A stretch of 64,000 bases of DNA from Flavobacterium sp. LC2016-12 (GCF_015351595.1 NZ_JADKPT010000007.1:62001-126000); one strand, 5' to 3'; counted from the first letter of the stretch, positions 18,820-26,910 are shown. The notes: generated from the letters alone by a model not told the origin. Made by a program: numbers and translations.

Positions 18820-19216
18820 GATTGCTCCCAAATTGGAAATCAAAAAGCCGAAAACTAATTGGAAGGAGGAAAATTGGAATCTAAAAAGCAGAAACTTGAA
18901 AATTGGATTTCGATAAACCGAAACTTGAAAATTTAAAATCTGAAAAGCAGAAACTTGAAAGCTGGATTTTGACAAACTAAAATCGGAAAATCGGAACCTG
19001 GAAAATCGAAATCTAAAAGCAGAAAATAATATTGAAACTGCATAACCGAACTGTTGGCGATTTTCAGAACTTGCTCACTTTGCGTGTCGCAACCTCGCAC
19101 AACACACGTCTCTAGCTATTTGCAAGTTTAGTGGAATTATCGTTTTTAATTCCTATTTTCGTTTAGCCGAAAAGACTCGTTTCCATAAGTTGCAAACAGC
19201 TAGAGGCGCGAGAACG
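18812..19216 (+). other. cassette 2: apparently non-coding cassette with A-rich imperfect repeats
   Basis: The cassette starts TTGTGCG and ends CGCACAAC (19096-19103), a perfect tag match. About 280 bases separate the ends and hold no credible ORF on the plus strand. They consist of imperfect repeats of AGCAGAAACTTGAAAATTGG-like units of roughly 30 bases with variants (about 18830-19030). A 64-aa minus-strand frame through it is low-complexity and runs into attC1. This may be a structured RNA, a decayed gene or simple repeat DNA. Confidence 0.7.
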
Positions 19217-19225
19217 TTAGCGGTC
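19096..19225 (+). repeat. attC2 (family C)
   Basis: R'' CGCACAAC (19096-19103), stem CTCTAGCTATTTGCAA paired with TTGCAAACAGCTAGAG, spacer AGAAC, crossover G19216^TTAGCGGTC. The stem sequence differs completely from the neighbours while pairing is kept. Confidence 0.85.
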
Positions 19226-19246
19226 ATACAACACCACCACGAAAGC

Positions 19247-19777
19247 ATGACAGAGATTAAAGTAATTTTCCGTTTTAACATTTCTGAGATTGTATTCAAA
19301 TCTATTGAACAAACTATTATTTCTGATAAACACCTAAATATCATAACAGGCGACAGAATTAGAGAGGAATTTCTAAAGGGAGAAAGTGCCATTGCAAATG
19401 AAATTAATAATTTTATGAATGAAGGAAAATTAATTCCTATTGAATATTGGTATCCCTTTTGGACTGCTCAAATTATTGAAGGACAGGTTAATGTTTTCAC
19501 TTCAATGATTGGTAATATAGACCAATTTAAAGAATTTGAAAAGTGTCTTAAATTAAAAAATTATAATTTGACAGAGATTATATATTTGAAAGTAAATAGA
19601 ATTGATGAATTGACGGAATTAGCAAAACTGAAATACGGGAAAATTTATAATCAATCCGACATACTAAAAAAACATATCATAGATTATCAGATAATGAGAG
19701 AAGAAATAATTGAATACAGCAAAAATAAATACGAAATTATCATTAAAGACTTTTTTGAAAGTGAAATTAAAATATAA
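19247..19777 (+). CDS. cassette 3: adenylate-kinase-like protein lacking the P-loop
   Basis: The predicted 176-aa protein starts at the ATG at 19247 (MTEIKVIFRF). It resembles adenylate kinases through LNIITGDRIREEFLKGESAIANEINNFMNEGKLIPIEYWYPFW (the AMP-binding helices; compare STGDLLR...G.LVPDE), FTSMIGNIDQFKEFEKCL (compare GFPRT..Q...L) and EIIYLKVNRIDELTELAKL. The N-terminal GxPGSGKGT P-loop is replaced by VIFRFNISEIVFKS, so ATP binding as in a kinase is unlikely. It may be a nucleotide-binding or decoy protein. The cassette tag is TTAGCGGTC. Confidence 0.65.
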   Translation: MTEIKVIFRFNISEIVFKSIEQTIISDKHLNIITGDRIREEFLKGESAIANEINNFMNEGKLIPIEYWYPFWTAQIIEGQVNVFTSMIGNIDQFKEFEKCLKLKNYNLTEIIYLKVNRIDELTELAKLKYGKIYNQSDILKKHIIDYQIMREEIIEYSKNKYEIIIKDFFESEIKI

Positions 19778-19783
19778 ATGTAC

Positions 19784-19923
19784 GACCGCTAACAGACGTT
19801 TGGCAAGATTGGGGTTTTTAGGCTTAATGGAAAGTTGGTTTTGTATTTGGAAAATTTGTGTTTAACCGAAAAATCTCGCAATTTTATTCCCCAACCTCGC
19901 CAAGCGCCAGAACGTTAGCTGAC
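19784..19923 (+). repeat. attC3 (family B)
   Basis: R'' GACCGCTAAC (19784-19793) is the reverse complement of the start of cassette 3. The stem ends GTTTGGCAAGATTGGGG and CCCCAACCTCGCCAAGC pair with wobbles. Crossover G19914^TTAGCTGAC. Confidence 0.85.
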
Positions 19924-19957
19924 ATACAAACCCAGAAAACAAAAAAAACTTACAATT

Positions 19958-20842
19958 TTGAAAATATTTAAAATACTATTTTTATTAATTCCTTTGTTAA
20001 GTTGCGCACAGAAAAAAAATCAACAAAAAATGATAATTAAGGAAATAGAAGACATTTCATTTGGAGTCCTTTTAGATTCTAACGATAAATTAATTAAAGG
20101 AGAATACTCCAGAAATAGCTATGCAGATTTTAACTTAAAGTCGACTTTTAACAATAAAGGATTAATTGTAGTAGAGCAAAAAATATACTTTAATCCTGAT
20201 AGAATAATAACATCAAAATATTATTATGATTCAAATTTTAATGAAATTAAAAGTACCTCTTCAAATTCTGACAACACTATAGATTTGATAAATGACAAAA
20301 TATTTAATAAAAATAATAAACTCGAAAATTGGATTCATATATCAAACAACAATCAATCGAAAACTGAAAGAAAATATAAATATGATTCTCAAAGCAAATT
20401 GGTAAGAATTGATGAATATGAAAATGGAAAATTATTAAACTATGAAACTGTGACTCATATTAATGATAGAGAAATACGGAATTATTATAATTCAATCAAC
20501 GAATTATTATGGCAAGAAACAAAAACTAAAAATTATGTAGAAACTAATTACTTCAAAAATAATGAAATAGAAACATCAACAAAAATTACTTATAAAAACA
20601 AATTAAGAGTAAGGTATGAATATAAAAAGTATGCTCAAAATGATAATTATTATAAAAAAATAATTTATTCATACAATAATTTTGGTGATGTTTCTTTAGA
20701 AAAAATATATGTTAATGGAAAGCAAGACCAAACAATAAAATATTTATATAAATACGATGATTGCAAAAACTATATTGAACGGATTCAGTACTTTGACAAT
20801 CATCCAAAATATATAGTAACCCGAAAAATCACATACCACTAA
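19958..20842 (+). CDS. cassette 4: lipoprotein with YD-like beta repeats
   Basis: This 294-aa protein appears to start at TTG (19958), giving MKIFKILFLLIPLLSCAQKK, a lipoprotein signal with lipobox LLSC (Cys16). The mature part contains repeated strand units of the form Y-K-Y-D-x-x-x-K-L-x-R-I-D (RKYKYDSQSKLVRIDEYENGKLLNY; TIKYLYKYDDCKNYIERIQYFDN), like RHS/YD or toxin_WxYL-type repeats without a toxin tip. It is probably a periplasmic or surface protein of unknown function. Strong AT and lysine/asparagine bias suggest foreign origin. Confidence 0.7.
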   Translation: MKIFKILFLLIPLLSCAQKKNQQKMIIKEIEDISFGVLLDSNDKLIKGEYSRNSYADFNLKSTFNNKGLIVVEQKIYFNPDRIITSKYYYDSNFNEIKSTSSNSDNTIDLINDKIFNKNNKLENWIHISNNNQSKTERKYKYDSQSKLVRIDEYENGKLLNYETVTHINDREIRNYYNSINELLWQETKTKNYVETNYFKNNEIETSTKITYKNKLRVRYEYKKYAQNDNYYKKIIYSYNNFGDVSLEKIYVNGKQDQTIKYLYKYDDCKNYIERIQYFDNHPKYIVTRKITYH

Positions 20843-20849
20843 TATGTAC

Positions 20850-20988
20850 GTCAGCTAACACACGCTACAACGGATTTGGGCAATTGGTTTAATGGAAAGT
20901 TGGTTTTGTATTTGGGATGATTTGGCAAATCCGAAAATAGGGCTTAATTTAGTCCCAAACCCGCTGTAGCACGAGAACGTTATGTGCA
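20850..20988 (+). repeat. attC4 (family A)
   Basis: R'' GTCAGCTAAC (20850-20859) matches the start of cassette 4. Stem GCTACAACGGATTTGGG pairs with CCCAAACCCGCTGTAGC with only G-T wobbles. Spacer ACGAGAAC, crossover G20979^TTATGTGCA. Confidence 0.88.
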
Positions 20989-21011
20989 ATATTTCAAAAC
21001 AAGTTCACTAA

Positions 21012-21749
21012 ATGAATATTAGAATTTTTAAATTATTGTTTTTAATCTTAATGTTTTCTACTTATGGATGTGGAACAGGAGTAGGTGAATGGACAATCTC
21101 AGAATTATATGCTCAAAAGATTGAAGGAACTTCAAAAATATTATATAAATATGATGCTTGGGGAGGGCGCGATTCAAATGCTAACGGTTTTATTATTTTA
21201 GACTCTTCAGAAACTTTTAAAATTGATTTACAAAATAATTTGCCTTTCTATAATCTTTCAGATATTCCAAACAAAACAAAAATAGAAGGGATAACACATG
21301 AATGCTACAATTCTTGTGGGGATGATTATTATAAATCTCAACCGATCTTTAAACCGATGAAAATTAAAAAATCTGAATCGAATGGTATCAATATTGAAAC
21401 TATAATTTATCAATATCGTGGCTATTCTGAAAAAGATGGTGGATTAGAAAGATATGTCTTTGAAAAAATCGTAGAGACAAAAGACAGTTTATTTTTCTAT
21501 AATTTAAATGATGTAGAGAGTATGGATGGAATTCATCTTGATGAACTAAAAGTTAAAAAAGGCGAAATTTATCTTCAACAAAACGATAATGGAGAAATAA
21601 AGAAAATTATTGTGGAACAACGAAGTTTAAATCCAAAAACAAAAGAACTTATTGACGGAAGAACTTGTTTTCTAACTCCAAAAAATAAAATATTTGCAAA
21701 AGAATTGTCTGAAAGAGGAATATTTAGAAAAATAAAAACGGCAAAATAA
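21012..21749 (+). CDS. cassette 5: lipoprotein of unknown function
   Basis: This 245-aa protein has the signal MNIRIFKLLFLILMFSTYGC (lipobox TYGC, Cys20). The mature protein is mixed alpha/beta with CYNSCGDDYY in the first half and a C-terminal basic tail (ERGIFRKIKTAK). I recognise no domain. The stop codon lies 3 bases before the attC R'' box, showing tight packing of gene and site within the cassette. Confidence 0.72.
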   Translation: MNIRIFKLLFLILMFSTYGCGTGVGEWTISELYAQKIEGTSKILYKYDAWGGRDSNANGFIILDSSETFKIDLQNNLPFYNLSDIPNKTKIEGITHECYNSCGDDYYKSQPIFKPMKIKKSESNGINIETIIYQYRGYSEKDGGLERYVFEKIVETKDSLFFYNLNDVESMDGIHLDELKVKKGEIYLQQNDNGEIKKIIVEQRSLNPKTKELIDGRTCFLTPKNKIFAKELSERGIFRKIKTAK

Positions 21750-21752
21750 TAC

Positions 21753-21890
21753 TGCACATAACAGCTACTACAACGGATTTGGGTAATAGGCTTAATGGGA
21801 AGTTGGTTTTGTATTTGGAAGATTTGGCAAATCCGAAGAATGAGTTTAATTTAGTACCAAACCCGCTGTAGTACCAGAACGTTGTACGTC
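21753..21890 (+). repeat. attC5 (family A)
   Basis: R'' TGCACATAAC (21753-21762) matches the start of cassette 5. Stem ACTACAACGGATTTGGG pairs with CCAAACCCGCTGTAGT. Crossover G21881^TTGTACGTC. Confidence 0.88.
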
Positions 21891-21920
21891 ATTTTAAACA
21901 AAACCCGAAAACAAAAGAAA

Positions 21921-22793
21921 TTGAGTTGGATAAATAAAATATTTGGAACAAAAAAGGTAGAGAAAATACCAACTCGAAAAATTGACTATATCCAAATAAC
22001 GAAAGATTGGAACGCTGACCCAGTTTCACCTGAAATTGAATTAAAAGTGGACGGAATTGACTTAATAATGGATATTTATCTCAATCATTTCCAATTCGAC
22101 AAATATCAAGAAGGCGACAAAGTTAAAATCCGATTTAAAAACTGTGCTGAATATTCTCTGAATACCTGTAATCACGAAGGATTTTACTATGGTCAGTATA
22201 GAATTAAACCAACGGAATTAGAATGGGGCGAATTCTATGAAATTAAAAGTGGATTAGATAGAAAATTACCGAATCCAATTAAGAAAATTCAAAACGATAA
22301 TTCGGACAGAAAACATTTCATATTCTTTTTTAAAGATGAGACATTCGAATGCCTTGCTTCTGACTACTATTTAGATTTTTACAACGAAAAGGTACTAAAG
22401 TACTGTAAAACCTATAAAGTAGTATTAGGAGACAAAGAAATTGGAACTTCAAAACTCGAAAAAGCAGACGCACCAATGGGAGTTGCATTTGGACTAATTG
22501 AATTCAATGGAATTAAAACGCCATACGAATTCTTCAAAGAATACTGCTTGAAAAATAATATTGTAATAAATACTGACGACCCAGAATTTGAATTTATTGA
22601 TACTCAAGTGATATCAGAATTAAAAGTATTCAGACCGGATGGACTTGAAATAAAAGGAGTTGCTGGAAATGCAATTACGGGTATGAAAGATGAAGGATAC
22701 GAAATCTCAATTTTTGGAATAAGTTACCCATTTTACGAGGAGGAATTTCCTCATCACGTTGAACACTATGAAAATATGTTTAAAAAAGAATAA
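21921..22793 (+). CDS. cassette 6: hypothetical protein
   Basis: The frame is open from the cassette edge. The first sensible start I see is TTG at 21921, giving MSWINKIFGTKKVEKIPTRKIDYIQITKDWNADP, a protein of 290 aa. It has many short strands and Tyr/Phe-rich segments (FEFIDTQVISELKVFRPDGLEIKGVAGNAI, GISYPFYEEEFPHHVEHYENMFKKE). There is no signal peptide. I do not recognise the family; size, acidity and context resemble orphan immunity-type proteins, which is only an impression. Confidence 0.65.
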   Translation: MSWINKIFGTKKVEKIPTRKIDYIQITKDWNADPVSPEIELKVDGIDLIMDIYLNHFQFDKYQEGDKVKIRFKNCAEYSLNTCNHEGFYYGQYRIKPTELEWGEFYEIKSGLDRKLPNPIKKIQNDNSDRKHFIFFFKDETFECLASDYYLDFYNEKVLKYCKTYKVVLGDKEIGTSKLEKADAPMGVAFGLIEFNGIKTPYEFFKEYCLKNNIVINTDDPEFEFIDTQVISELKVFRPDGLEIKGVAGNAITGMKDEGYEISIFGISYPFYEEEFPHHVEHYENMFKKE

Positions 22794-22801
22794 AAAAACG
22801 A

Positions 22802-22937
22802 ACGCACAACAAGGGTTTTGCAATAGTGGGGCGAAACTGCAAAGTTCAACGGTAGTTCTTCGATTGAACTTTTGTGCAAAATTGAGGTTTTGTGCTTCGA
22901 TTGCCCCACCATCGCAAAGCCCCGAAACGTTGGGCGT
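22802..22937 (+). repeat. attC6 (family D)
   Basis: R'' ACGCACAAC (22802-22810) differs at one base from the complement of the cassette 6 start (TTGTACGT). Stem GGGTTTTGCAATAGTGGGGC pairs with GCCCCACCATCGCAAAGCCC. Crossover G22929^TTGGGCGT. The stem is unrelated in sequence to families A-C. Confidence 0.82.
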
Positions 22938-22985
22938 CAGTGTACCGCAGAAGAGGAAATTCAGTACTTCACAACATAATAAAAT

Positions 22986-23726
22986 ATGACATATAAAGAT
23001 TTCTTAACAAACTGTTTTGAAGAATTAGAAAAGTTACAAGATAATTTAAATAAGATTTATGATATTAATTCATTTACAAAATGGAATTATGACCAAGCAA
23101 GTGGAATAATAACTCTTTCTAAACCTGGCAAAATTATTAATTTTAGATACTATCAAGTTGGAACATATTCAACCAAATCAAAAACTTGGAAATGGTCTTG
23201 GGATAATGAAAACACGACAAAAAATGTAGTCGTCGATGCTGAAATAATTAAAGGTTTTGGAATTGCAAATAAGTATGAGAATTTAATCAATGGCGAATTT
23301 GATTCTTACGAAGAAATAGGTTGGGAATTATCTTCTATTTGCATTAATTTAATTGGTGGAATCGGAGTTTACAGACCTTTTTATGACCATTTAAAGATTC
23401 ATATTGTACTAACTGAATTGATAGATAATGAATTAGCAGAAAGAGAAAAGACTAAGTATGTTGATTGTGAAAATCATAACAGAAGAAGAAGAGCCTTTAT
23501 TTGCCAGCATTTAAACGAAGGCACCAAAAATGGATTTGAAGAATCTTTTGAAACAGTTGAAGATATGGAGTTTGAATTTGAAGATGATGACTTTGTAGCT
23601 TGGTGTAACGAATGCGAAAAAATAAGAGCTGAAGAAGATAGTTTAGCAGGAAAATGTTGGGAACAAGGTAAGTTTAAAGTAGTTTGCGAAAAATGTTATT
23701 TCAAAATTAAAGAAACTAACCTCTAA
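22986..23726 (+). CDS. cassette 7: DUF6882-like protein with C-terminal Cys-rich region
   Basis: This 246-aa protein opens MTYKDFLTNCFEELEKLQDNLNKIYDI and has WNYDQASGIITLSKPGKIINFRYYQVGTYSTKSKTWKWSWDNENT, matching DUF6882-type proteins. The C-terminal third has CQHLNEG and then CNECEKIRAEEDSLAGKCWEQGKFKVVCEKCYFKI, with paired cysteines that could hold zinc. It is cytoplasmic. Function is unknown; related proteins occur near polymorphic toxins. Confidence 0.72.
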   Translation: MTYKDFLTNCFEELEKLQDNLNKIYDINSFTKWNYDQASGIITLSKPGKIINFRYYQVGTYSTKSKTWKWSWDNENTTKNVVVDAEIIKGFGIANKYENLINGEFDSYEEIGWELSSICINLIGGIGVYRPFYDHLKIHIVLTELIDNELAEREKTKYVDCENHNRRRRAFICQHLNEGTKNGFEESFETVEDMEFEFEDDDFVAWCNECEKIRAEEDSLAGKCWEQGKFKVVCEKCYFKIKETNL

Positions 23727-23736
23727 AAAACACCGA

Positions 23737-23874
23737 ACGCCCAACAGCTACTACAACGGATTTGGGCAATTGGCTTAATTGAAAAATGGTTTTGTATTTG
23801 GGATGATTTGGCAAATCCGAAGAATGGGCTTAATTTAGTCCCAAACCCGCTGTAGTACCAGAACGTTAGCGGAT
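23737..23874 (+). repeat. attC7 (family A)
   Basis: R'' ACGCCCAAC (23737-23745) matches the start of cassette 7 (TTGGGCGT). Stem CTACAACGGATTTGGG pairs with CCCAAACCCGCTGTAG. Crossover G23865^TTAGCGGAT. Confidence 0.88.
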
Positions 23875-23913
23875 ATTTTGTCGGAACCAACAGAAAAACA
23901 GTAATTTATAAAG

Positions 23914-24297
23914 ATGAAATCAGAAAATAGAATTATTAGTTATTTAATAATGTTAGTAATTTATTGGTTTTCAACTTCTTTTTTAATCTCGTTAGACGAA
24001 ATCTTGAAAATTGATAAAGTATTTATAACATTAGGTTTTGGATTTGCATTAATAAATATTGCTTACTCGTTTTTAATATTAAAATGGACTACCTTACTAA
24101 ATATATTTTGCTCAATTCTTATTGCATCATTAAGCCTTTTTTTGGCTTTAGAAATTGGAAATTTAGGATTGTTTCCAAGTTTTGACCCATATGGAATTTT
24201 AACTTCAATAATTACCAATGCTTTACTTTCTATAATATTTTGGGAAACTACTTATCAAATAAAAACGAAAATAAACACAAATAAGAAAGATGAATAA
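23914..24297 (+). CDS. cassette 8, first gene: four-helix membrane protein, homologue of the chromosomal gene at 52339
   Basis: This 127-aa protein has four predicted membrane segments. It aligns over its whole length with the chromosomal protein at 52339-52710: ITLGFGFALINIAYSFLILKW against ITLGCGFALLNLIYAFFALKW, then LNIFCSILIA against LNIICSLAIA, and IITNALLSIIFWETTYQIK against ILANAVLSIIFWEIVYQIK. Function is unknown. It overlaps the second gene of the cassette by 8 bases, so the two are translationally coupled. Confidence 0.8.
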   Translation: MKSENRIISYLIMLVIYWFSTSFLISLDEILKIDKVFITLGFGFALINIAYSFLILKWTTLLNIFCSILIASLSLFLALEIGNLGLFPSFDPYGILTSIITNALLSIIFWETTYQIKTKINTNKKDE

Positions 24298-24580
24298 GTT
24301 TATAAAAATCATTGAAGACCGAAAATTAGCTTTTAAAATATCCTTATTTTACGTTGGACTTGGTACTTTATCTGTTTGTTCAGTATATCCAAAAGATTTA
24401 TTTTATGGAGATTGGTCACTTTATGGTTTATTAATAACTTTCCCTGTATCATTGTTGAGTTTTGGCTTTAGATATGTTGAATCAAATCTATTATATCCCG
24501 TTTTCTTAATCCAATTAATAATGTTTTTTATAACTTTCTTTTTATTAAGTTTGTTCATAAAAGACAGAAAAACTGTATAA
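24290..24580 (+). CDS. cassette 8, second gene: small membrane protein
   Basis: This 96-aa protein has three hydrophobic segments (ISLFYVGLGTLSVCSVY, LYGLLITFPVSLLSFGF, LIQLIMFFITFFLLSLFI). It starts 8 bases inside the upstream gene and ends 10 bases before attC8. It makes cassette 8 a two-gene cassette. No family is recognised. Confidence 0.7.
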   Translation: MNKFIKIIEDRKLAFKISLFYVGLGTLSVCSVYPKDLFYGDWSLYGLLITFPVSLLSFGFRYVESNLLYPVFLIQLIMFFITFFLLSLFIKDRKTV

Positions 24581-24589
24581 ATAAAAAAC

Positions 24590-24725
24590 ATCCGCTAACA
24601 CACGCTACAAACAATTTGGGTATTAGGCTTAATTTAAATGGTTTTGTATTTGGAAGGTTTGGCAAATCCGAAAGATAACGCTGATTTAGCCCCAAACTGC
24701 TTGTAGCGCGGGAACGTTAGCGCAC
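24590..24725 (+). repeat. attC8 (family A variant)
   Basis: R'' ATCCGCTAAC (24590-24599) matches the start of cassette 8. Stem GCTACAAACAATTTGGG pairs with CCCAAACTGCTTGTAGC. Relative to attC4 both arms have changed while pairing is maintained. Crossover G24716^TTAGCGCAC. Confidence 0.88.
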
Positions 24726-24771
24726 ATGCAAGCTGACAGAATCTAAAGCAATAAAATATTTACAATTTACA

Positions 24772-25551
24772 ATGAAGAGAATCATTCTAATTGCAATGAC
24801 AATTATAACAAATCTGACTTTCGGACAAGAAACTGGTACATATCAAAATGACAGCATTTATAAAGTGAACAGCGTTAAAGCGAGATTATGGTATTCGGGT
24901 ACAAATAAAAAATTGGGAATAACAACATTTTACGATAAAAAAGGAAGACTAATAAAGTACCAATTAGAACCTTTCATGAATGGTTCTCAACGAACAACAC
25001 ACTACTTATATGACTTAAGCGGACGACTAATAGCCATAGCCGACACAACAAAAAATGGTGTGCCTGATGAAAAACAAATTGAGAAATTGAAAAAAATGGG
25101 ACTTGACCCAAATATGTTGATGAAGAGCGACAAAAATAGACCATCCGTTCAAGTAGCAAAATACGAATTAACTTATTCCAATGACCAATTAGTTAAAATA
25201 ATTCAATACAATCCAGACGGCTCACTTTACATTGTGGACAATATCAAAAACAATGGAAAGACAAAAATACGTGACTGGTATAGAAATGGAAAACTTGCCG
25301 AACAAAGTACTACGGAGTATTTGACTGAATTTCACAAAGAGAGATTTTACGGTTGGGAAATCAGGAATGGGATAAAAAGTGAATGGGATTATAAATTCAA
25401 GTATGAATTTGACAATGGTTGTGTTAAAAGTTACACGAGATATGAAGCAGAAATGGAAAAGGAAACTGTCAAATACTTTTATAACAAAAAAGGACTTTTA
25501 CTAAAGACCGAGGGATATACATCAGATTTTTTTGAATACATTTACTATTAA
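24772..25551 (+). CDS. cassette 9: secreted protein with YD-like repeats
   Basis: This 259-aa protein has a signal peptide (MKRIILIAMTIITNLTFGQ). The mature part holds repeated strand units such as TTFYDKKGRLIKYQ, THYLYDLSGRLIAIAD, ELTYSNDQLVKIIQYN and VKYFYNKKGLLLKTEGY, of the Y-D-x-x-G-R-L type found in RHS and related proteins. No toxin domain is attached. It shares this repeat architecture with the cassette 4 protein but little sequence. It is likely periplasmic. Confidence 0.72.
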   Translation: MKRIILIAMTIITNLTFGQETGTYQNDSIYKVNSVKARLWYSGTNKKLGITTFYDKKGRLIKYQLEPFMNGSQRTTHYLYDLSGRLIAIADTTKNGVPDEKQIEKLKKMGLDPNMLMKSDKNRPSVQVAKYELTYSNDQLVKIIQYNPDGSLYIVDNIKNNGKTKIRDWYRNGKLAEQSTTEYLTEFHKERFYGWEIRNGIKSEWDYKFKYEFDNGCVKSYTRYEAEMEKETVKYFYNKKGLLLKTEGYTSDFFEYIYY

Positions 25552-25568
25552 GTACTAACAAAGAGCAT

Positions 25569-25706
25569 GAGCGCTAACAGCCACTACAACGAATTTGGGC
25601 ATTTGGCTTAATGGAAAGATGGTTTTCTACTGGGATGATTTGGCAAATCCGAAAACAGGGCTTAATTTAGTCCCAAACCCGCTGTAGTGCTAGAACGTTA
25701 GCGGAT
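25569..25706 (+). repeat. attC9 (family A)
   Basis: R'' GAGCGCTAAC (25569-25578) matches the start of cassette 9 except one base (TTAGCGCAC). Stem CACTACAACGAATTTGGG pairs with CCCAAACCCGCTGTAGTG. Crossover G25697^TTAGCGGAT. Confidence 0.87.
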
Positions 25707-25718
25707 ACCTTGAAAAAA

Positions 25719-26372
25719 ATGAGGAAACACAAGAAAATATATTATTCTGCAGGACTAATTAGCATAATAATGCTTCCCATTTTGTGCTTGATAACTTTAA
25801 AATATAATGATGCATATAAAATTTATTATTCTATAGATTGCCAAATTTGGGACGGAAGGGAAAAAACGGATTTCTTTAAAGATGCGGTACAATATTTAAA
25901 TAAAAAAAAAATCACAACAGTTACTTTAACAGGTGACAATGTTTCAGATAAAATTAAAATAGAAAAAGCTCAAAGTGATATTAAAAAATTAGTTAGCTCA
26001 AAAGATTCGATAAGAGGTATTAAATTTCATTTTGGTCAAAAATCTGAATATTGGGCTTTTATTAACGTCCTTGACATAATGAAAATTGAGGGAGCAACTG
26101 CTTATTTCATTTATAAAAATGATATTTGGGTTACAAATCCAAAACCCATAAAAACAAGTAAATATTCAGGGCGAATTATTCGTTGTGAGACTGGGGCACT
26201 TGCACAACAAACTCAACAAAATGAACCGAAAATAACATGGCAAAAAACAAAAATATTTTGGCAAGAAATAATAGAAATTTGTAAAAAATACTATCCATCT
26301 GTCATTACTTATATTCTTATGGTATTTTTCACATTAAGAAGAATAATAAACGAAAAAAAAGGCATCCGCTAA
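25719..26372 (+). CDS. cassette 10: protein with two membrane segments, unknown function
   Basis: The predicted 217-aa protein starts at ATG 25719 (MRKHKKIYYSAGLISIIMLPILCLITL, membrane segment); a TTG at 25710 would add three residues. About 130 extramembrane residues follow (DCQIWDGREKTDFFKDAVQYLNKKKITTVTLTGD, then IRGIKFHFGQKSEYWAFINVLDIMKIEGATAYFIYKNDIWV), then a second membrane segment (YPSVITYILMVFFTLRRII). The middle loosely resembles the periplasmic part of ExbD-like proteins. The stop codon TAA is supplied by the R'' box of attC10. Confidence 0.7.
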   Translation: MRKHKKIYYSAGLISIIMLPILCLITLKYNDAYKIYYSIDCQIWDGREKTDFFKDAVQYLNKKKITTVTLTGDNVSDKIKIEKAQSDIKKLVSSKDSIRGIKFHFGQKSEYWAFINVLDIMKIEGATAYFIYKNDIWVTNPKPIKTSKYSGRIIRCETGALAQQTQQNEPKITWQKTKIFWQEIIEICKKYYPSVITYILMVFFTLRRIINEKKGIR

Positions 26373-26502
26373 CACACGCTGCAAAGCAATTTGGGTATTT
26401 GGCTTAATTTGAAGATGGTTTTGTATTTGAAAAATAGTTTTTAACCGAAAAATCTCGCATCTTTATTCTCCAACCTCAACAAGCGCCAGAACGTTAGCAG
26501 AT
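26364..26502 (+). repeat. attC10, chimeric between families A and B
   Basis: R'' ATCCGCTAAC (26364-26373) matches the start of cassette 10. The left arm (CACGCTGCAAAGCAATTTGGG) is family A and the right arm (CTCCAACCTCAACAAGCGCCAG, with TTTAACCGAAAAATCTCGC) is family B. The two arms no longer form the long outer stem. The switch lies in the shared central word GGTTTTGTATTTG. Crossover G26493^TTAGCAGAT. Confidence 0.8.
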
Positions 26503-26507
26503 ATAGT

Positions 26508-26903
26508 ATGAAAAACGAAAATCAAAACATATTAGAATTAATTCCTAAAGATAAAGGAGATTATAAAACTGCACAAAATCTAAAAAAATATACTGTTGCG
26601 GAATTAAAATCAATCATACCAAAATTGTTGGAATGGATTCAAGATATGAATTGGCCGATTTCAGGTATAGTAGCTGAATATTTAGTCGATAATTTTCGTG
26701 AAATAGAAAACGAAATATATCCAATACTAAATACTAAAGATGATATTTGGAAATGGAATGTTATAAATATTTTCAAGAATTTAATTGAAGATGAAAAAAG
26801 CATTGCTATAATAAAAAGAATTGCTGAAAATCCAACAGAAATGGAAAAGTCTGAAGAATTGGATTTATTGTGCAAAGAAGTTGTTGAAAAACGAAAATGG
26901 TAA
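26508..26903 (+). CDS. cassette 11: DUF5071 protein
   Basis: This 131-aa cytoplasmic protein carries the DUF5071 pattern: ELIPKDKGDYKTAQNLKKYTVAELKSIIPKLLEWIQDMNWPISGIVAEYLVDN, then IYPILNTKDDIWKWNVINIF. It is helical, HEAT-like and lacks a signal peptide. The start ATG lies 14 bases inside the cassette. DUF5071 proteins are common orphan genes in accessory regions; a defensive or immunity role is possible but unproven. Confidence 0.82.
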   Translation: MKNENQNILELIPKDKGDYKTAQNLKKYTVAELKSIIPKLLEWIQDMNWPISGIVAEYLVDNFREIENEIYPILNTKDDIWKWNVINIFKNLIEDEKSIAIIKRIAENPTEMEKSEELDLLCKEVVEKRKW

Positions 26904-26910
26904 AAACTAC

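Noticed and set aside
18781-18975. Minus-strand 64-aa frame in cassette 2
   Set aside because: Low-complexity Phe/Gln/Ser sequence made by the A-rich repeats and running into attC1.
22759-22989. 76-aa frame across attC6
   Set aside because: It is the translation of the recombination site itself.
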